DNA of 64,000 bases from an uncultured Sphingomonas sp. (GTDB lineage: Bacteria > Pseudomonadota > Alphaproteobacteria > Sphingomonadales > Sphingomonadaceae): positions 5,848 to 69,847 of the forward strand of contig CAMLSA010000005.1 of assembly GCA_946482655.1 (NCBI GenBank), given 5' to 3'. Below the pieces are notes generated by a model. The model did no database searches. It had not been told where the DNA came from and saw only the letters and a list, made by a program, of their open reading frames with translations. Every line of letters starts with the position of its first letter. Positions within the stretch are counted from its first letter, which is position 1. The translations under genes were made by a program, and so were the position numbers. Of this stretch, positions 9,757 through 17,711 are shown one piece after another.

Positions 9757-9808
9757 TTGACAGCCAGCCTCCGCTCGTGAAATGCCCTCAACCGACCGGA
9801 CGTTCGTT
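9757..9808 (+). promoter_or_regulatory. Promoter with overlapping TetR-type operator
   Basis: A perfect TTGACA (9757-9762) is followed by a weak -10 region around GAAATG (9779-9784) and then by the 18-base element ACCGACCGGACGTTCGTT (9791-9808). The distance from the first base of TTGACA to the element is 34 bases, the same as at 24276/24310 and one more than at 24103/24070. The element should therefore cover the transcription start and block RNA polymerase when bound. It lies 31 bases before the GTG start of the operon beginning at 9840. Regulator identity is inferred as TetR type. Confidence 0.65.
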
Positions 9809-9839
9809 CGCGACAACTAAAGTGTGAAGGGCAGCTATC

Positions 9840-10394
9840 GTGGCCGAAGTGAAGTGGCGGGTGACGCTGGGCACATGGGAGGACGCCGAGGCGCTCGTGG
9901 GTAAGGAGATTTCCCGATCTCAAGGGATCGACAGTGTCAATCTGCCGGATATCCGCCGCCGACTTGAGGTGCTCACCTGGGACAGTCCGATCCACTACGA
10001 TGCGGCGGTCGCCGAATCGGTGGGCTATAAGGGCGTTGTGAGCCCGGTCACCATGGTCGTCACTTGGTGTCTGCCTGCCTATTGGACGCCGGGCGATCCG
10101 AAGCCCAAGCCGAGCGATCCGGTGCTCGTGCCCTTCTATCCATTTCCCAGCATACCGGCTCCCGGCACGGCGCTCTTCGCTTCGGGTTGCAAGGTGAAAT
10201 ATTACCATCCGGTCTATCCCGGCGACACGATATCCTCCCGCTCCACGCTCCTCAGCGTGACCCGTAAACAGCTGAAGATCGGGGACGGAGCCTTCATGGT
10301 CGTGCGTACCGATTATTACGCCGGATCGGACGAGCCGGTCGCAACAGAGGAGATGACGGTGTTCCGCTACACCCCGAACGAGGCGACGGCGTGA
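9840..10394 (+). CDS. MaoC-like/FAS1-like dehydratase, first subunit
   Basis: This 184-residue hotdog-fold protein resembles the N-terminal half of double-hotdog MaoC hydratases (FAS1-like dehydratase domain), with EALVGKEI near the start and SPIHYDAAVAE and GVVSPVTM in the middle. It begins at a GTG after GAAGGGCAG. The next gene overlaps it by four bases and encodes the second hotdog half. The two products probably pair as a heteromeric enoyl-CoA hydratase, as ChsH1 with the MaoC part of ChsH2 does in steroid side-chain degradation. The classic hydratase Asp/His motif is in the partner. It is the first gene of the operon running to 16701. Confidence 0.8.
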   Translation: MAEVKWRVTLGTWEDAEALVGKEISRSQGIDSVNLPDIRRRLEVLTWDSPIHYDAAVAESVGYKGVVSPVTMVVTWCLPAYWTPGDPKPKPSDPVLVPFYPFPSIPAPGTALFASGCKVKYYHPVYPGDTISSRSTLLSVTRKQLKIGDGAFMVVRTDYYAGSDEPVATEEMTVFRYTPNEATA

Positions 10395-10867
10395 GCGCGC
10401 GTCCTGCCGACGCACCGGCCGCGCCGCATGCGCTGCGGCTCAGCGATGTGGTCGTAGATCGTGTCCTCCCTGTCACGGAAGTGCCGCTCACCCTGCAGCG
10501 GCTGGTGATCGAGGCCGGCGTCAACCGGGATTTCACCCCGACACACCACGATCAGGAGCTCGCCATCCAATCGGGCGCGCCTGCGGCCTATGCGAATACG
10601 CCGATGATCATGGCGATGCTGGAGGCCGGCCTGCGGAATTGGATGGGCGTCGAGGGCAGGCTTCTCGAGCTCGATTTCCGGATGCTCAAGTTCAATCTTG
10701 CCGGATCTTTGCTCAAGGTGGGTGGTCGTGTCAGCGCAACGGGAGACGTCGATCCCGAGTTCGCGCTTGATCCCGCCGAGTGGGGCGGCGTGACGGTCGA
10801 TTGCTGGATCGAGGCCGGCTATGATCGGAACGTCCAAGGGATTGCGCGCGTCGCGCTTCGGAAATAG
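10391..10867 (+). CDS. MaoC-like dehydratase, second subunit
   Basis: The 158-residue hotdog protein contains NRDFTPTHHDQELA around residue 50, which matches the hydratase signature with catalytic Asp and His. It starts at a GTG that overlaps the stop of the preceding gene (GTGA), typical of translational coupling and fixed stoichiometry. With the first subunit it should add water to an enoyl-CoA. The reaction would supply the beta-hydroxyacyl-CoA for the lyase encoded at 12507-13688. Confidence 0.8.
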   Translation: MSARPADAPAAPHALRLSDVVVDRVLPVTEVPLTLQRLVIEAGVNRDFTPTHHDQELAIQSGAPAAYANTPMIMAMLEAGLRNWMGVEGRLLELDFRMLKFNLAGSLLKVGGRVSATGDVDPEFALDPAEWGGVTVDCWIEAGYDRNVQGIARVALRK

Positions 10868-10872
10868 TCGGC

Positions 10873-12510
10873 ATGACCGCGGACAGGATCACGACCAGAG
10901 ATTTGCTCGAGAGACATGCGGCGCAGTGTCCCGACGATGTCTTCGTAACCTATCCCGAAGGGGCGTGGACGTGGCGTGAGACGCTCGACTTGGGCCGATC
11001 CGTGGCGAACGGGTTGCGCTCCATCGGCGTGCGGCCTGGCGATTATGTCGCTTCCTGGCTTCCCAACGGCCCTGAGGCGCTGCTGTCGCTCATCGGCGTC
11101 AACCTGGCGGGCGCCGCGCAGGTGCCCCTCAACATCGCCTATCGCGGCCGGCCGCTGGAACATGCCCTGCGAACGTCGCGGGCGTCGGTGCTGATCGTGC
11201 ACCATGAACTGGCGGAGCATCTTGCAGGATTGGTCGTGCCCGATCTGCATATGTTGGTCATCGTCGGTGGTGACGGCAAGCCATCGATTTCAAGCTACGA
11301 GCATCGGCGGTGGTCCGAACTGGAAGCGGCAGCCCCCGACGATCTGCCGGAAGAGTGCATCCGCCGTCCGTCCGACGACATGCTGGTCATCTTCACCTCG
11401 GGGACGACCGGCCCCTCGAAGGGTGTGCGCTGTTCCTACTATCATCATGACGCGATCGCCGACTGGTTCAGCGTCGGCGACCTCGGAGCGGACGATCGTG
11501 CTCTGATTCTGCTCCCTCTTTTCCATCTCGGTGGCACCGGATGGGTGTTCTGGGCGATGCGAGCTGGCGCTTCGATCGCGCTGTTGCCACGGTTCGAAAC
11601 GCGACTTTTCTGGGACTCCGTGGCAACGCTTGGCGCCACGACCTGCACGATGGTTGGCGCAATGGCGAGCTTCCTGTTGCAGGAACCCGCCCGCGGCTCG
11701 GACAGCAGCACGCCTCTGCGCATCGCCCTGGCGACACCGTGGATCGGGCTCTGGCCCGAATTCTCGGAAAGATTCGGTGTGCAGCTGTGGGCGGGCTTCG
11801 GCATGAGCGAGGTCCCCGGGCCGCTCCGGGCGAATATCGGCCAGGATCTGACCGGGCTTGGCTGGGAGACGTCGCCGGAATGGGAAGTCCGGGTGGTCGA
11901 CGAACATGATGCGGAACTCCCGGCGGGAGTCCCGGGGCAGATGATCGTCCGCCACCGGCGCCCGTGGGTGATCACCCACGGCTATCTGGGAATGCCCGAA
12001 GCGACCGCGGAGGCCTGGCGTAACGGCTGGTTCCACACGGGTGACGTCGTATCGCGCCGACCGGATGGTTCGTACGTCTACGTCGATCGGAACAAGGACT
12101 CGATACGCAGGCGCGGCGAGAACATCTCCTCTCTTGAGGTGGAGCTTGAGATCGTGGCGCACCCGGACGTTGTCGATGCGGCCGCCGTCGCCGTGCCGTC
12201 GGAGCAGTCCGATGAGGAGGTGATGGTATTCGTCGTGCTCAAGAAGGATGCCCGGGTCTCCGGAGAGGAACTGATCGACTTCGTCGCCTCGCGGATGCCG
12301 CACTACATGGTTCCTAGATATGTGGAATTTGTCGATGATCTGCCGCGGACGCCGACCGGGAAGGCGCGGAAGGTGGAACTGCGGCAGAGGGGGATCGGGC
12401 CGGCGACGTGGGATCGCGTCGAAGCCGGCATCCACGTGAAGGCGGAACGCTTGTCTCCTTTGTCGAGAGGGAAGAAGTCCGACGGCGCCGACCTGGGTGG
12501 ACCGTCATGA
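10873..12510 (+). CDS. Acyl-CoA synthetase (AMP-binding)
   Basis: This 545-residue ANL-superfamily ligase has the AMP-binding P-loop TSGTTGPSKG, the GWFHTGD motif, the hinge region DRNKDSIRRRGENIS and the C-terminal catalytic lysine motif PRTPTGKARK. It activates a carboxylic acid with ATP and joins it to CoA. It starts six bases after the MaoC gene and overlaps the next gene by four bases (ATGA). The position inside a hydratase-lyase operon suggests it activates the side-chain acid of the imported substrate. It is distinct from the paralogous ligase pair at 28284 and 36894. Confidence 0.9.
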   Translation: MTADRITTRDLLERHAAQCPDDVFVTYPEGAWTWRETLDLGRSVANGLRSIGVRPGDYVASWLPNGPEALLSLIGVNLAGAAQVPLNIAYRGRPLEHALRTSRASVLIVHHELAEHLAGLVVPDLHMLVIVGGDGKPSISSYEHRRWSELEAAAPDDLPEECIRRPSDDMLVIFTSGTTGPSKGVRCSYYHHDAIADWFSVGDLGADDRALILLPLFHLGGTGWVFWAMRAGASIALLPRFETRLFWDSVATLGATTCTMVGAMASFLLQEPARGSDSSTPLRIALATPWIGLWPEFSERFGVQLWAGFGMSEVPGPLRANIGQDLTGLGWETSPEWEVRVVDEHDAELPAGVPGQMIVRHRRPWVITHGYLGMPEATAEAWRNGWFHTGDVVSRRPDGSYVYVDRNKDSIRRRGENISSLEVELEIVAHPDVVDAAAVAVPSEQSDEEVMVFVVLKKDARVSGEELIDFVASRMPHYMVPRYVEFVDDLPRTPTGKARKVELRQRGIGPATWDRVEAGIHVKAERLSPLSRGKKSDGADLGGPS

Positions 12511-13688
12511 GTGGCGGCGTCATCGCGGTGCTGGCGGGTCTAGGCGAAGCGCCGCCGACACCGGCTGGTTCCGGCCGGACCGCTGAAGCGCTGACGCTGA
12601 CCGCGGTCGAGGCTGCCTGCAACGATGCCGGCATCGCCACCAGCCAAGTCGACGCGATCCTGAAATACAGTCACGATACGTCGATGTCGTTGCAGGCCCT
12701 TGCCGCGACGTTGCGGTGCGATGAGCTGCGATTTGGCCTTGAGATCGGCAGCGGCGGCGGCAGTGGGCCGGCCCTTCTCGACACCGCAAAGGTCCTCGTG
12801 ACGTCCGGTGCCGCTTCGGCGGTATTGTGTCACCGCACCATCGTCGGGAACGACTGGGTCGCGCGTATGAACATGCCCGACGAAGTACGGCCATATTATA
12901 TGGACGTCGTCAATTACCTGCGGCCGGTGGGATGGACCGGGTACCTGCACACCTTCGCCAGCATATATGCCGAGCATGCGGCGCGCTACGGGACGACCCG
13001 CGAGGCGCTGGGCCATGTCGTCGGACAGCTGCGTGCGAACGCCGCGCGGAACCCTCAGGCTGCTTGCGCTGAGCCGCTGTCGCTCGAAGATTATCTGGCG
13101 CAGGCACCGCAGATCGGACCGTTTTCGGAGCTCGATGACTTCGCGGTCGGCGATGTCGCCGCGGCGGTGATCGTCACCACCGCGGAACGCGCGCGCGAGC
13201 TCGGGCTGCGTGGCCCCGTTGCGGAGATCCTGGCGACCGCTCAGTCCCACAACGAAGAACCGATGACGTGGTTCGAAAACCGCGTGTTCGCCTCGACGGA
13301 GGAAACCACCGTCCGAAACGTGGCGGACATGCTGTACCGGAAATCCGGGCTGACGTCCGCGGATATAGATGTCGCGCACCTGTACGACTGCACGAGCTTC
13401 ACATTCCTGCACAATCTCGAAGAAACGCGGATGTGCGAGCGCGGCGAGGCGGCTGCGCTCGTTGCGGAGGCGGGTTCGTTGAGCGCCACCGGGCGCTGCC
13501 CCGCGAACACCAATGGCGGTGATCTTGCCGGCGGCTACAGCCACGGATTTCGGCACATCGTCGAGGCGGCGCGCCAGGTGACCGGACGTGCGCACAATCA
13601 GGTCGTCGAGGCGGAGACGGCGATGGTGATGGGTGCGTCGGTGGGCCCCACGTCGGGGGCCATCCTGCGGCGGAGGGAAATGGCATGA
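12507..13688 (+). CDS. Ltp2-like thiolase-fold lyase (retro-aldolase candidate)
   Basis: The 393-residue protein belongs to the thiolase superfamily (SCP2/lipid-transfer thiolase group) but lacks the nucleophilic cysteine: the region reads EIGSGGGSG (residues 79-87). Near the C-terminus it has NTNGGDLAGGYSHG with Asn334 and Tyr344, where true thiolases have a GHP histidine motif. From family knowledge, Ltp2, the steroid side-chain aldolase, has the same loss of cysteine and a tyrosine here, and it needs a DUF35 partner. A DUF35 gene follows directly, overlapping by four bases. The predicted reaction is retro-aldol cleavage of a beta-hydroxyacyl-CoA to a ketone plus a short acyl-CoA. Start ATG overlaps the previous stop. 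Non-catalytic lipid-transfer function is the alternative. Confidence 0.78.
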   Translation: MSGGVIAVLAGLGEAPPTPAGSGRTAEALTLTAVEAACNDAGIATSQVDAILKYSHDTSMSLQALAATLRCDELRFGLEIGSGGGSGPALLDTAKVLVTSGAASAVLCHRTIVGNDWVARMNMPDEVRPYYMDVVNYLRPVGWTGYLHTFASIYAEHAARYGTTREALGHVVGQLRANAARNPQAACAEPLSLEDYLAQAPQIGPFSELDDFAVGDVAAAVIVTTAERARELGLRGPVAEILATAQSHNEEPMTWFENRVFASTEETTVRNVADMLYRKSGLTSADIDVAHLYDCTSFTFLHNLEETRMCERGEAAALVAEAGSLSATGRCPANTNGGDLAGGYSHGFRHIVEAARQVTGRAHNQVVEAETAMVMGASVGPTSGAILRRREMA

Positions 13689-14140
13689 CGCGCGACCTCA
13701 CCTGTCGGGTAGATGCCGGCACGCAGGCGCTGGCCGCCGATTTCGCAGAGCTTGGCGCCGGACCTGACGGCTGGCACGTGCAGGAGTGCGACGCCTGCTC
13801 GGGCGGCTGCTTCCCACCTCGACTCCGTTGTCCGCATTGCGGCTCGGCCGAGTTGCGGTGGGCGCCCGTGGGCGCGTCGGCGACGCTCGCCAGCGTCATT
13901 CTGGTGCGTGGCATCAATCCCCGGCACAAGCCGCAACGAGCGCTGCGGCGGCCGGAAGGCTATGCCTCCGGAATCGTGGTGCTCGATCGCTGGCCGAATG
14001 TGCGGTTCCCCGTCCTGATCGAAGGTGAGGACGCCGGCGTGGCGCAGGTCGGCATGCGCGTGGCGATTGGAACGGCAATCGTGGCGGATCGCTCCGTGCC
14101 GAGCGCGCGGCTTCAGCATGGGGATCATCCGCCCGCCTGA
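13685..14140 (+). CDS. DUF35 zinc-ribbon/OB-fold protein
   Basis: The 151-residue protein has a rubredoxin-like zinc ribbon (Cys35, Cys38, Cys49, Cys52) followed by an OB fold. DUF35 proteins are obligate partners of thiolase-fold enzymes; in the Ltp2-ChsH2 complex the DUF35 domain contacts the aldolase. In actinobacteria that domain is fused to a MaoC domain, while here it is a separate gene. The ATG overlaps the stop of the lyase gene, so the two are translationally coupled. It probably completes the lyase active unit. Confidence 0.87.
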   Translation: MTRDLTCRVDAGTQALAADFAELGAGPDGWHVQECDACSGGCFPPRLRCPHCGSAELRWAPVGASATLASVILVRGINPRHKPQRALRRPEGYASGIVVLDRWPNVRFPVLIEGEDAGVAQVGMRVAIGTAIVADRSVPSARLQHGDHPPA

Positions 14141-14179
14141 GGGCGCGGTAGACTTCGCCGGCTACGGAGCAGGACAACT

Positions 14180-14199
14180 GGACACCCCTCGGGCTGTCC
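14180..14199 (+). promoter_or_regulatory. Hairpin inside operon before acyl-CoA dehydrogenase
   Basis: GGACA (14180-14184) and TGTCC (14195-14199), with inner CCC and GGG, form a short stem with a two-base loop and one C-C mismatch. It lies in the 71-base gap between the DUF35 and acyl-CoA dehydrogenase genes. No U-run follows, so an RNA processing or stability element is as likely as a terminator. Confidence 0.3.
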
Positions 14200-14211
14200 A
14201 CATCTTAGGAA

Positions 14212-15438
14212 ATGAGGCAGCGGGTGGACTTCGGATATTCAGATAGAACAAGGGATCTGGTCGCACGTGTCCGCGCGTTCATGAACGAGCGCGTCATCCC
14301 GGCGGAAGCCGTCTATGAACGGCAGTTGTTTGAACAGGGCAATCCTCACCAACTGCCGGCGGTGCTCGCCGGGCTCAAGGCCGACGCACGGAAGTTGGGG
14401 TTGTGGAATCTGGCCATGACGCATGGCAACTGGGGCGCCGGGCTGACCAACCTGGAATATGCGCCCATCGCCGAGGAGATGGGCCGTTCGCTAATCGGCA
14501 ACGAAACCTTCAACTGTGCGGCACCGGATACGGGCAACATGGAGCTTCTCGCGCTGTTCGGTACGCCCGAGCAGCAGAAGGAGTTTCTCGAGCCGCTCCT
14601 GTCGGGAGACGCCAAGTCGGCATTCGCCATGACCGAACCCGAGGTCGCCAGTTCGGATGCGACCAACATCCGCACCCGGATCGAGCGCGATGGCGATCAT
14701 TATGTCGTGAACGGCCTGAAGTGGTTCAGTTCCGGCATTCTCGATCCGGCCTGCAAGCTGGTGATCGTGATGGGCCTGACAAATCCAGACGCCGATCCGC
14801 ATCATCGGCAAAGCATGCTTCTTGTGCCACGGGAGACGCCGGGGATCGAGGTGCTCCGCGATCTGTCCTATTTCGGCTATACCGACCGTATGGGACATGG
14901 CGAGACGCTGTTCGACAATGTGCGCGTGCCCGTGGCAAATCTGCTGGGCGGCGAGGGGCAGGGCTTTGCTCTTGCGCAGGGACGGCTGGGCCCGGGCCGC
15001 ATGCACTATGGCATGCGGGCGATCGGCATCGCCGAAAGGGCGCTCGAATTGATGACCCGGCGCGTGCTGACGCGACGGGCGTTTGGTGGTCTTTTGTCCG
15101 AGCGCGGCGTGATCCGGGAGTGGATCGCGCGGAGCAGGATCGAGATCGAGGAAGCGCGGCTCATGGTGCTGCGCTCCGCCTGGCTGATGGATACCGTCGG
15201 CAACCGGGCGGCGCGGATGGAGGTTGCCGCGATCAAGGTCAGCGCGATGGGGGTCGCTCACCGCGTGCTCGATCGTGCCATTCAGGCCTATGGAGGTGCG
15301 GGGGTGACGGATGATGTGCCGCTCGCCCGGCTCTATGCCCTAACCCGCGCGCTCCGCATCGCGGATGGTCCGGACGAGGTTCATCTGCGAACGATCGCAA
15401 AGCTCGAACTGGCGAAATACCGGGATCTTCCAAGCTGA
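14212..15438 (+). CDS. Acyl-CoA dehydrogenase
   Basis: The 408-residue flavoprotein has the ACAD signatures FAMTEPEVASSDATN and NGLKWFSSG in the middle beta domain and AYGGAGVTDDVPLARLYA near the C-terminus. It resembles the long ACAD10/11-type group, in which the usual catalytic Glu region reads differently; here an Asp pair stands at that place. It should introduce an alpha-beta double bond into an acyl-CoA with electrons going to ETF. The ATG at 14212 is preceded by TAGGAA; a GTG at 14224 is an alternative start. It sits between the DUF35 and thiolase genes. Confidence 0.88.
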   Translation: MRQRVDFGYSDRTRDLVARVRAFMNERVIPAEAVYERQLFEQGNPHQLPAVLAGLKADARKLGLWNLAMTHGNWGAGLTNLEYAPIAEEMGRSLIGNETFNCAAPDTGNMELLALFGTPEQQKEFLEPLLSGDAKSAFAMTEPEVASSDATNIRTRIERDGDHYVVNGLKWFSSGILDPACKLVIVMGLTNPDADPHHRQSMLLVPRETPGIEVLRDLSYFGYTDRMGHGETLFDNVRVPVANLLGGEGQGFALAQGRLGPGRMHYGMRAIGIAERALELMTRRVLTRRAFGGLLSERGVIREWIARSRIEIEEARLMVLRSAWLMDTVGNRAARMEVAAIKVSAMGVAHRVLDRAIQAYGGAGVTDDVPLARLYALTRALRIADGPDEVHLRTIAKLELAKYRDLPS

Positions 15439-15528
15439 TGCCGTGCGCCGGTCCTCGGCCATGCCGGAATGATCTCCAGCGCCGGTCAGGTTCTTGTCCA
15501 ATCAGCTCAGTCCGAAGGAGTCACCGTT

Positions 15529-16701
15529 ATGCGCGAAGCCGTCATAGTGTCCACCGCACGCACCCCGATCGGTCGCGCCTATCGAGGCGCGTTCAACGCG
15601 ACGCCCGCGCCGACGCTTGCCGCGCATGCGATCCGCGCTGCGGTGGAGCGGGCGGGCGTCGATCCAGCCGAGGTCGATGATTGCGTGATCGGTGCCGCGC
15701 TGCCGCAAGGCGGGCAGCATACGATCGGGCGCACCGCGGCCTTGCGCGCGGGATTGCCGGTGAGCGTGCCCGGCGTGACGATCGACCGGCAGTGTGCCTC
15801 CGGTCTGATGGCCGTCGCGAATGCCGCGCATCAGGTGATCTTCGATCGGATGGACGTCGTGGTGGCCGGCGGCGTGGAGTCGATTTCGCTGGTGCAGACA
15901 TCCGCGCTGCGCATCGACACCGATCCTGAACTGCTCGCGATGGTGCCGGACATCTACATGCCGATGTTGCAGACGGCGGAGGTCGTGGCGAAGCGCTATG
16001 GGATCGGTCGCGAACAGCAGGACGCCTACAGCCTTCGTTCGCAGCAACTGACCGCACAGGCACAGGCCGCAGGAGCGTTCGCCGACGAGATCGTGCCCGT
16101 CACGGCAACGATGTCGGTCACCGACAAGGCGACTGGCGAGACGTCGATCAAGCAGGTCACGCTCACCAAGGACGAGGGCAACCGTGCCGATACCACCGCC
16201 GAAGGGCTTGCGGCGCTGAAGACCGTTGTCGAGGGGGGCGTCATCACAGCCGGCAACGCCAGCCAGCTTTCCGACGGCGCTTCCGCGACCGTCGTGATGG
16301 AAGCAGCGCTCGCGGCGAAACGCGGACTAAGCCCCCTTGGCCGCTATATCGGCATGGCGGTCGTGGGCACCGCGCCGGACGAGATGGGGATTGGCCCGGT
16401 GTTCGCGGTACCCCGGCTTCTCGATCGGTTCGGGTTGAAAATGGACGACATCGGCCTTTGGGAGCTCAACGAGGCGTTCGCCGTCCAGGTGCTCTATTGC
16501 AGGGACCGGCTCGGCATTCCCGACGACCGCCTCAACGTCGACGGCGGCGCGATCTCGATCGGACATCCCTACGGTATGTCGGGTGCGCGCATGGTCGGCC
16601 ATGCGCTGCTGGCGGGCAAGCGGCGCGGCGCCAAGCATGTCGTCGTGACGATGTGCGTCGGCGGCGGCATGGGCGCCGCCGGGCTGTTCGAGGTTCTGTG
16701 A
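15529..16701 (+). CDS. Acetyl-CoA acetyltransferase-type thiolase
   Basis: This is a complete degradative thiolase of 390 residues with the nucleophile Cys89 (DRQCASG), His346 in GHPYGMSG and the second cysteine Cys376 (MCVGGGMGA). It cleaves a 3-ketoacyl-CoA with CoA to acetyl-CoA and a shortened acyl-CoA; FadA5 plays this role in sterol side chains. The start at 15529 follows GAAGGAG, and the open frame upstream lacks a ribosome binding site. It is the last gene of the operon, followed by a terminator at 16777-16812. The intact triad contrasts with the cysteine-less paralogue at 12507. Confidence 0.93.
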   Translation: MREAVIVSTARTPIGRAYRGAFNATPAPTLAAHAIRAAVERAGVDPAEVDDCVIGAALPQGGQHTIGRTAALRAGLPVSVPGVTIDRQCASGLMAVANAAHQVIFDRMDVVVAGGVESISLVQTSALRIDTDPELLAMVPDIYMPMLQTAEVVAKRYGIGREQQDAYSLRSQQLTAQAQAAGAFADEIVPVTATMSVTDKATGETSIKQVTLTKDEGNRADTTAEGLAALKTVVEGGVITAGNASQLSDGASATVVMEAALAAKRGLSPLGRYIGMAVVGTAPDEMGIGPVFAVPRLLDRFGLKMDDIGLWELNEAFAVQVLYCRDRLGIPDDRLNVDGGAISIGHPYGMSGARMVGHALLAGKRRGAKHVVVTMCVGGGMGAAGLFEVL

Positions 16702-16776
16702 GCATGGCACGTGCAGGGAGCGGGCGAGGGCTATCGTCCAAACTTCGACCGACCGGGCGGGCAGCGGCGCTTTTTG

Positions 16777-16812
16777 TTTCCAGCTGTTCAAACAGCACGC
16801 GTGGAAATTTTT
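16777..16812 (+). terminator. Intrinsic terminator of the 9840-16701 operon
   Basis: TTTCCAGCTGTT (16777-16788) pairs with AACAGC (16791-16796) and TGGAAA (16802-16807), leaving a five-base bulge, and five T residues follow (16808-16812). It lies 75 bases after the thiolase stop codon. Stem plus U-run is the classic intrinsic form. Confidence 0.7.
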
Positions 16813-16820
16813 AATAGAGT

Positions 16821-16849
16821 TTGAAATAATTATGGAAAAACAGCAACAT
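16821..16849 (+). promoter_or_regulatory. Possible promoter of the crotonase operon
   Basis: TTGAAA (16821-16826) and CAACAT (16844-16849) are spaced by 17 bases in an AT-rich stretch just after the terminator. The -10 match is weak. It would drive the operon starting at 16938. Confidence 0.3.
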
Positions 16850-16908
16850 ATGCCGAAAATAAGATTTGATCTGCACTTCAACGCACCGACTTCCGTTCTG
16901 CTTGCAGT

Positions 16909-16920
16909 CCGACCAGTCGG
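16909..16920. promoter_or_regulatory. Short dyad before crotonase gene
   Basis: CCGAC-CA-GTCGG is a perfect dyad 17 bases before the crotonase start. The right half with its following bases, GTCGGGTGATACG (16917-16929), also occurs exactly at 29972-29984 beside the operator-like palindrome ahead of the Rieske gene. It may be a variant of the same operator family. Confidence 0.4.
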
Positions 16921-16937
16921 GTGATACGGAATCTGAT

Positions 16938-17708
16938 ATGACCTTTGCAAATCTCTCCATCTCGACGCGCGATCGTGTGGCGACGGTGACGGTGCGGCGG
17001 CCCCCCGTGAACGCGATCGATCTGCCGACATACGCTCAGATCAAGCTCGCCTTCTCGACAATTCGCGATCTCGCGCCTGACGCCTTGGTGGTGATCTTGA
17101 CGGGCGAGGGCAAGCATTTTTGTGGTGGTAACGATCTCCACGAGTTCGCGACCATGACGCCGGACAATACGCCGGTACGGATGCTGCAGATTCGGGAAGC
17201 CTTCCTGGCGATCTATGACTGCGCGCTTCCGGTCATCGCAGCGGTGCGGGGTGTGGCGGCGGGCACGGGCGTCGCCTTGGCGGGTTCCTGTGACATGGTC
17301 ATCGCCGGGGAGAGCGCCAGGTTCAGCCTTCCGGAGATTCAGGTCGGGGCGATGGGTGGTGCCAAGCATCTCTCGCGGCTCGCGCCACAGGGGGTCGTGC
17401 GCCGCATGCATCTTACGGCAGACATGCTTACGGCGGCAGAGCTCATGCCGTATGGCGGGATCGTCAAGGTTGTTCCGGATGAGGCGCTGTTGGATGAGGC
17501 GCATGCGCTTGCGGCCAGGGTTACCCGGCACAGCCCTGTCGCGATCCGGATCGCGAAGCGAAGTCTCAACCAGATCGAATATATGGACCTGCGTTCGGGC
17601 TACCAGTTCGAACAGGGCCTTACCGCGGAACTATCGGGCTATAGCGATTCGAAGGAGGCGATCGCGGCGTTTTTCGAGAAACGGGCGCCTCGGTACACGG
17701 GTCGCTGA
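16938..17708 (+). CDS. Enoyl-CoA hydratase/isomerase (crotonase) family protein
   Basis: The 256-residue crotonase-fold protein has the oxyanion-hole stretch GEGKHFCGGNDL and LPEIQVGAMGG, which carries the second catalytic glutamate. The first glutamate of hydratases, normally in GGGCEL, is replaced: the stretch reads GTGVALAG. It may therefore be an isomerase, hydrolase or lyase of the family and not a standard hydratase. The start at 16938 gives a normal N-terminus (MTFANLSIS). It is first in an operon with the two acyl-CoA dehydrogenase subunits, and the next gene follows after three bases. Confidence 0.88.
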   Translation: MTFANLSISTRDRVATVTVRRPPVNAIDLPTYAQIKLAFSTIRDLAPDALVVILTGEGKHFCGGNDLHEFATMTPDNTPVRMLQIREAFLAIYDCALPVIAAVRGVAAGTGVALAGSCDMVIAGESARFSLPEIQVGAMGGAKHLSRLAPQGVVRRMHLTADMLTAAELMPYGGIVKVVPDEALLDEAHALAARVTRHSPVAIRIAKRSLNQIEYMDLRSGYQFEQGLTAELSGYSDSKEAIAAFFEKRAPRYTGR

Positions 17709-17711
17709 GCG

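Larger units (their letters stand above)
9442..9839. other. Divergent intergenic region with regulatory sites
   Basis: This gap of 398 bases separates the minus-strand SDR/FAD-dehydrogenase pair from the plus-strand operon starting at 9840. No convincing gene is present. It holds an operator-like palindrome at 9611-9626 and a promoter with operator at 9757-9808, both described separately. Confidence 0.6.

Noticed and set aside
8590..9780. Plus-strand open frame over the SDR and the divergent gap
   Set aside because: It is antisense to a complete SDR and runs through the promoter-operator region; no domain is recognisable.
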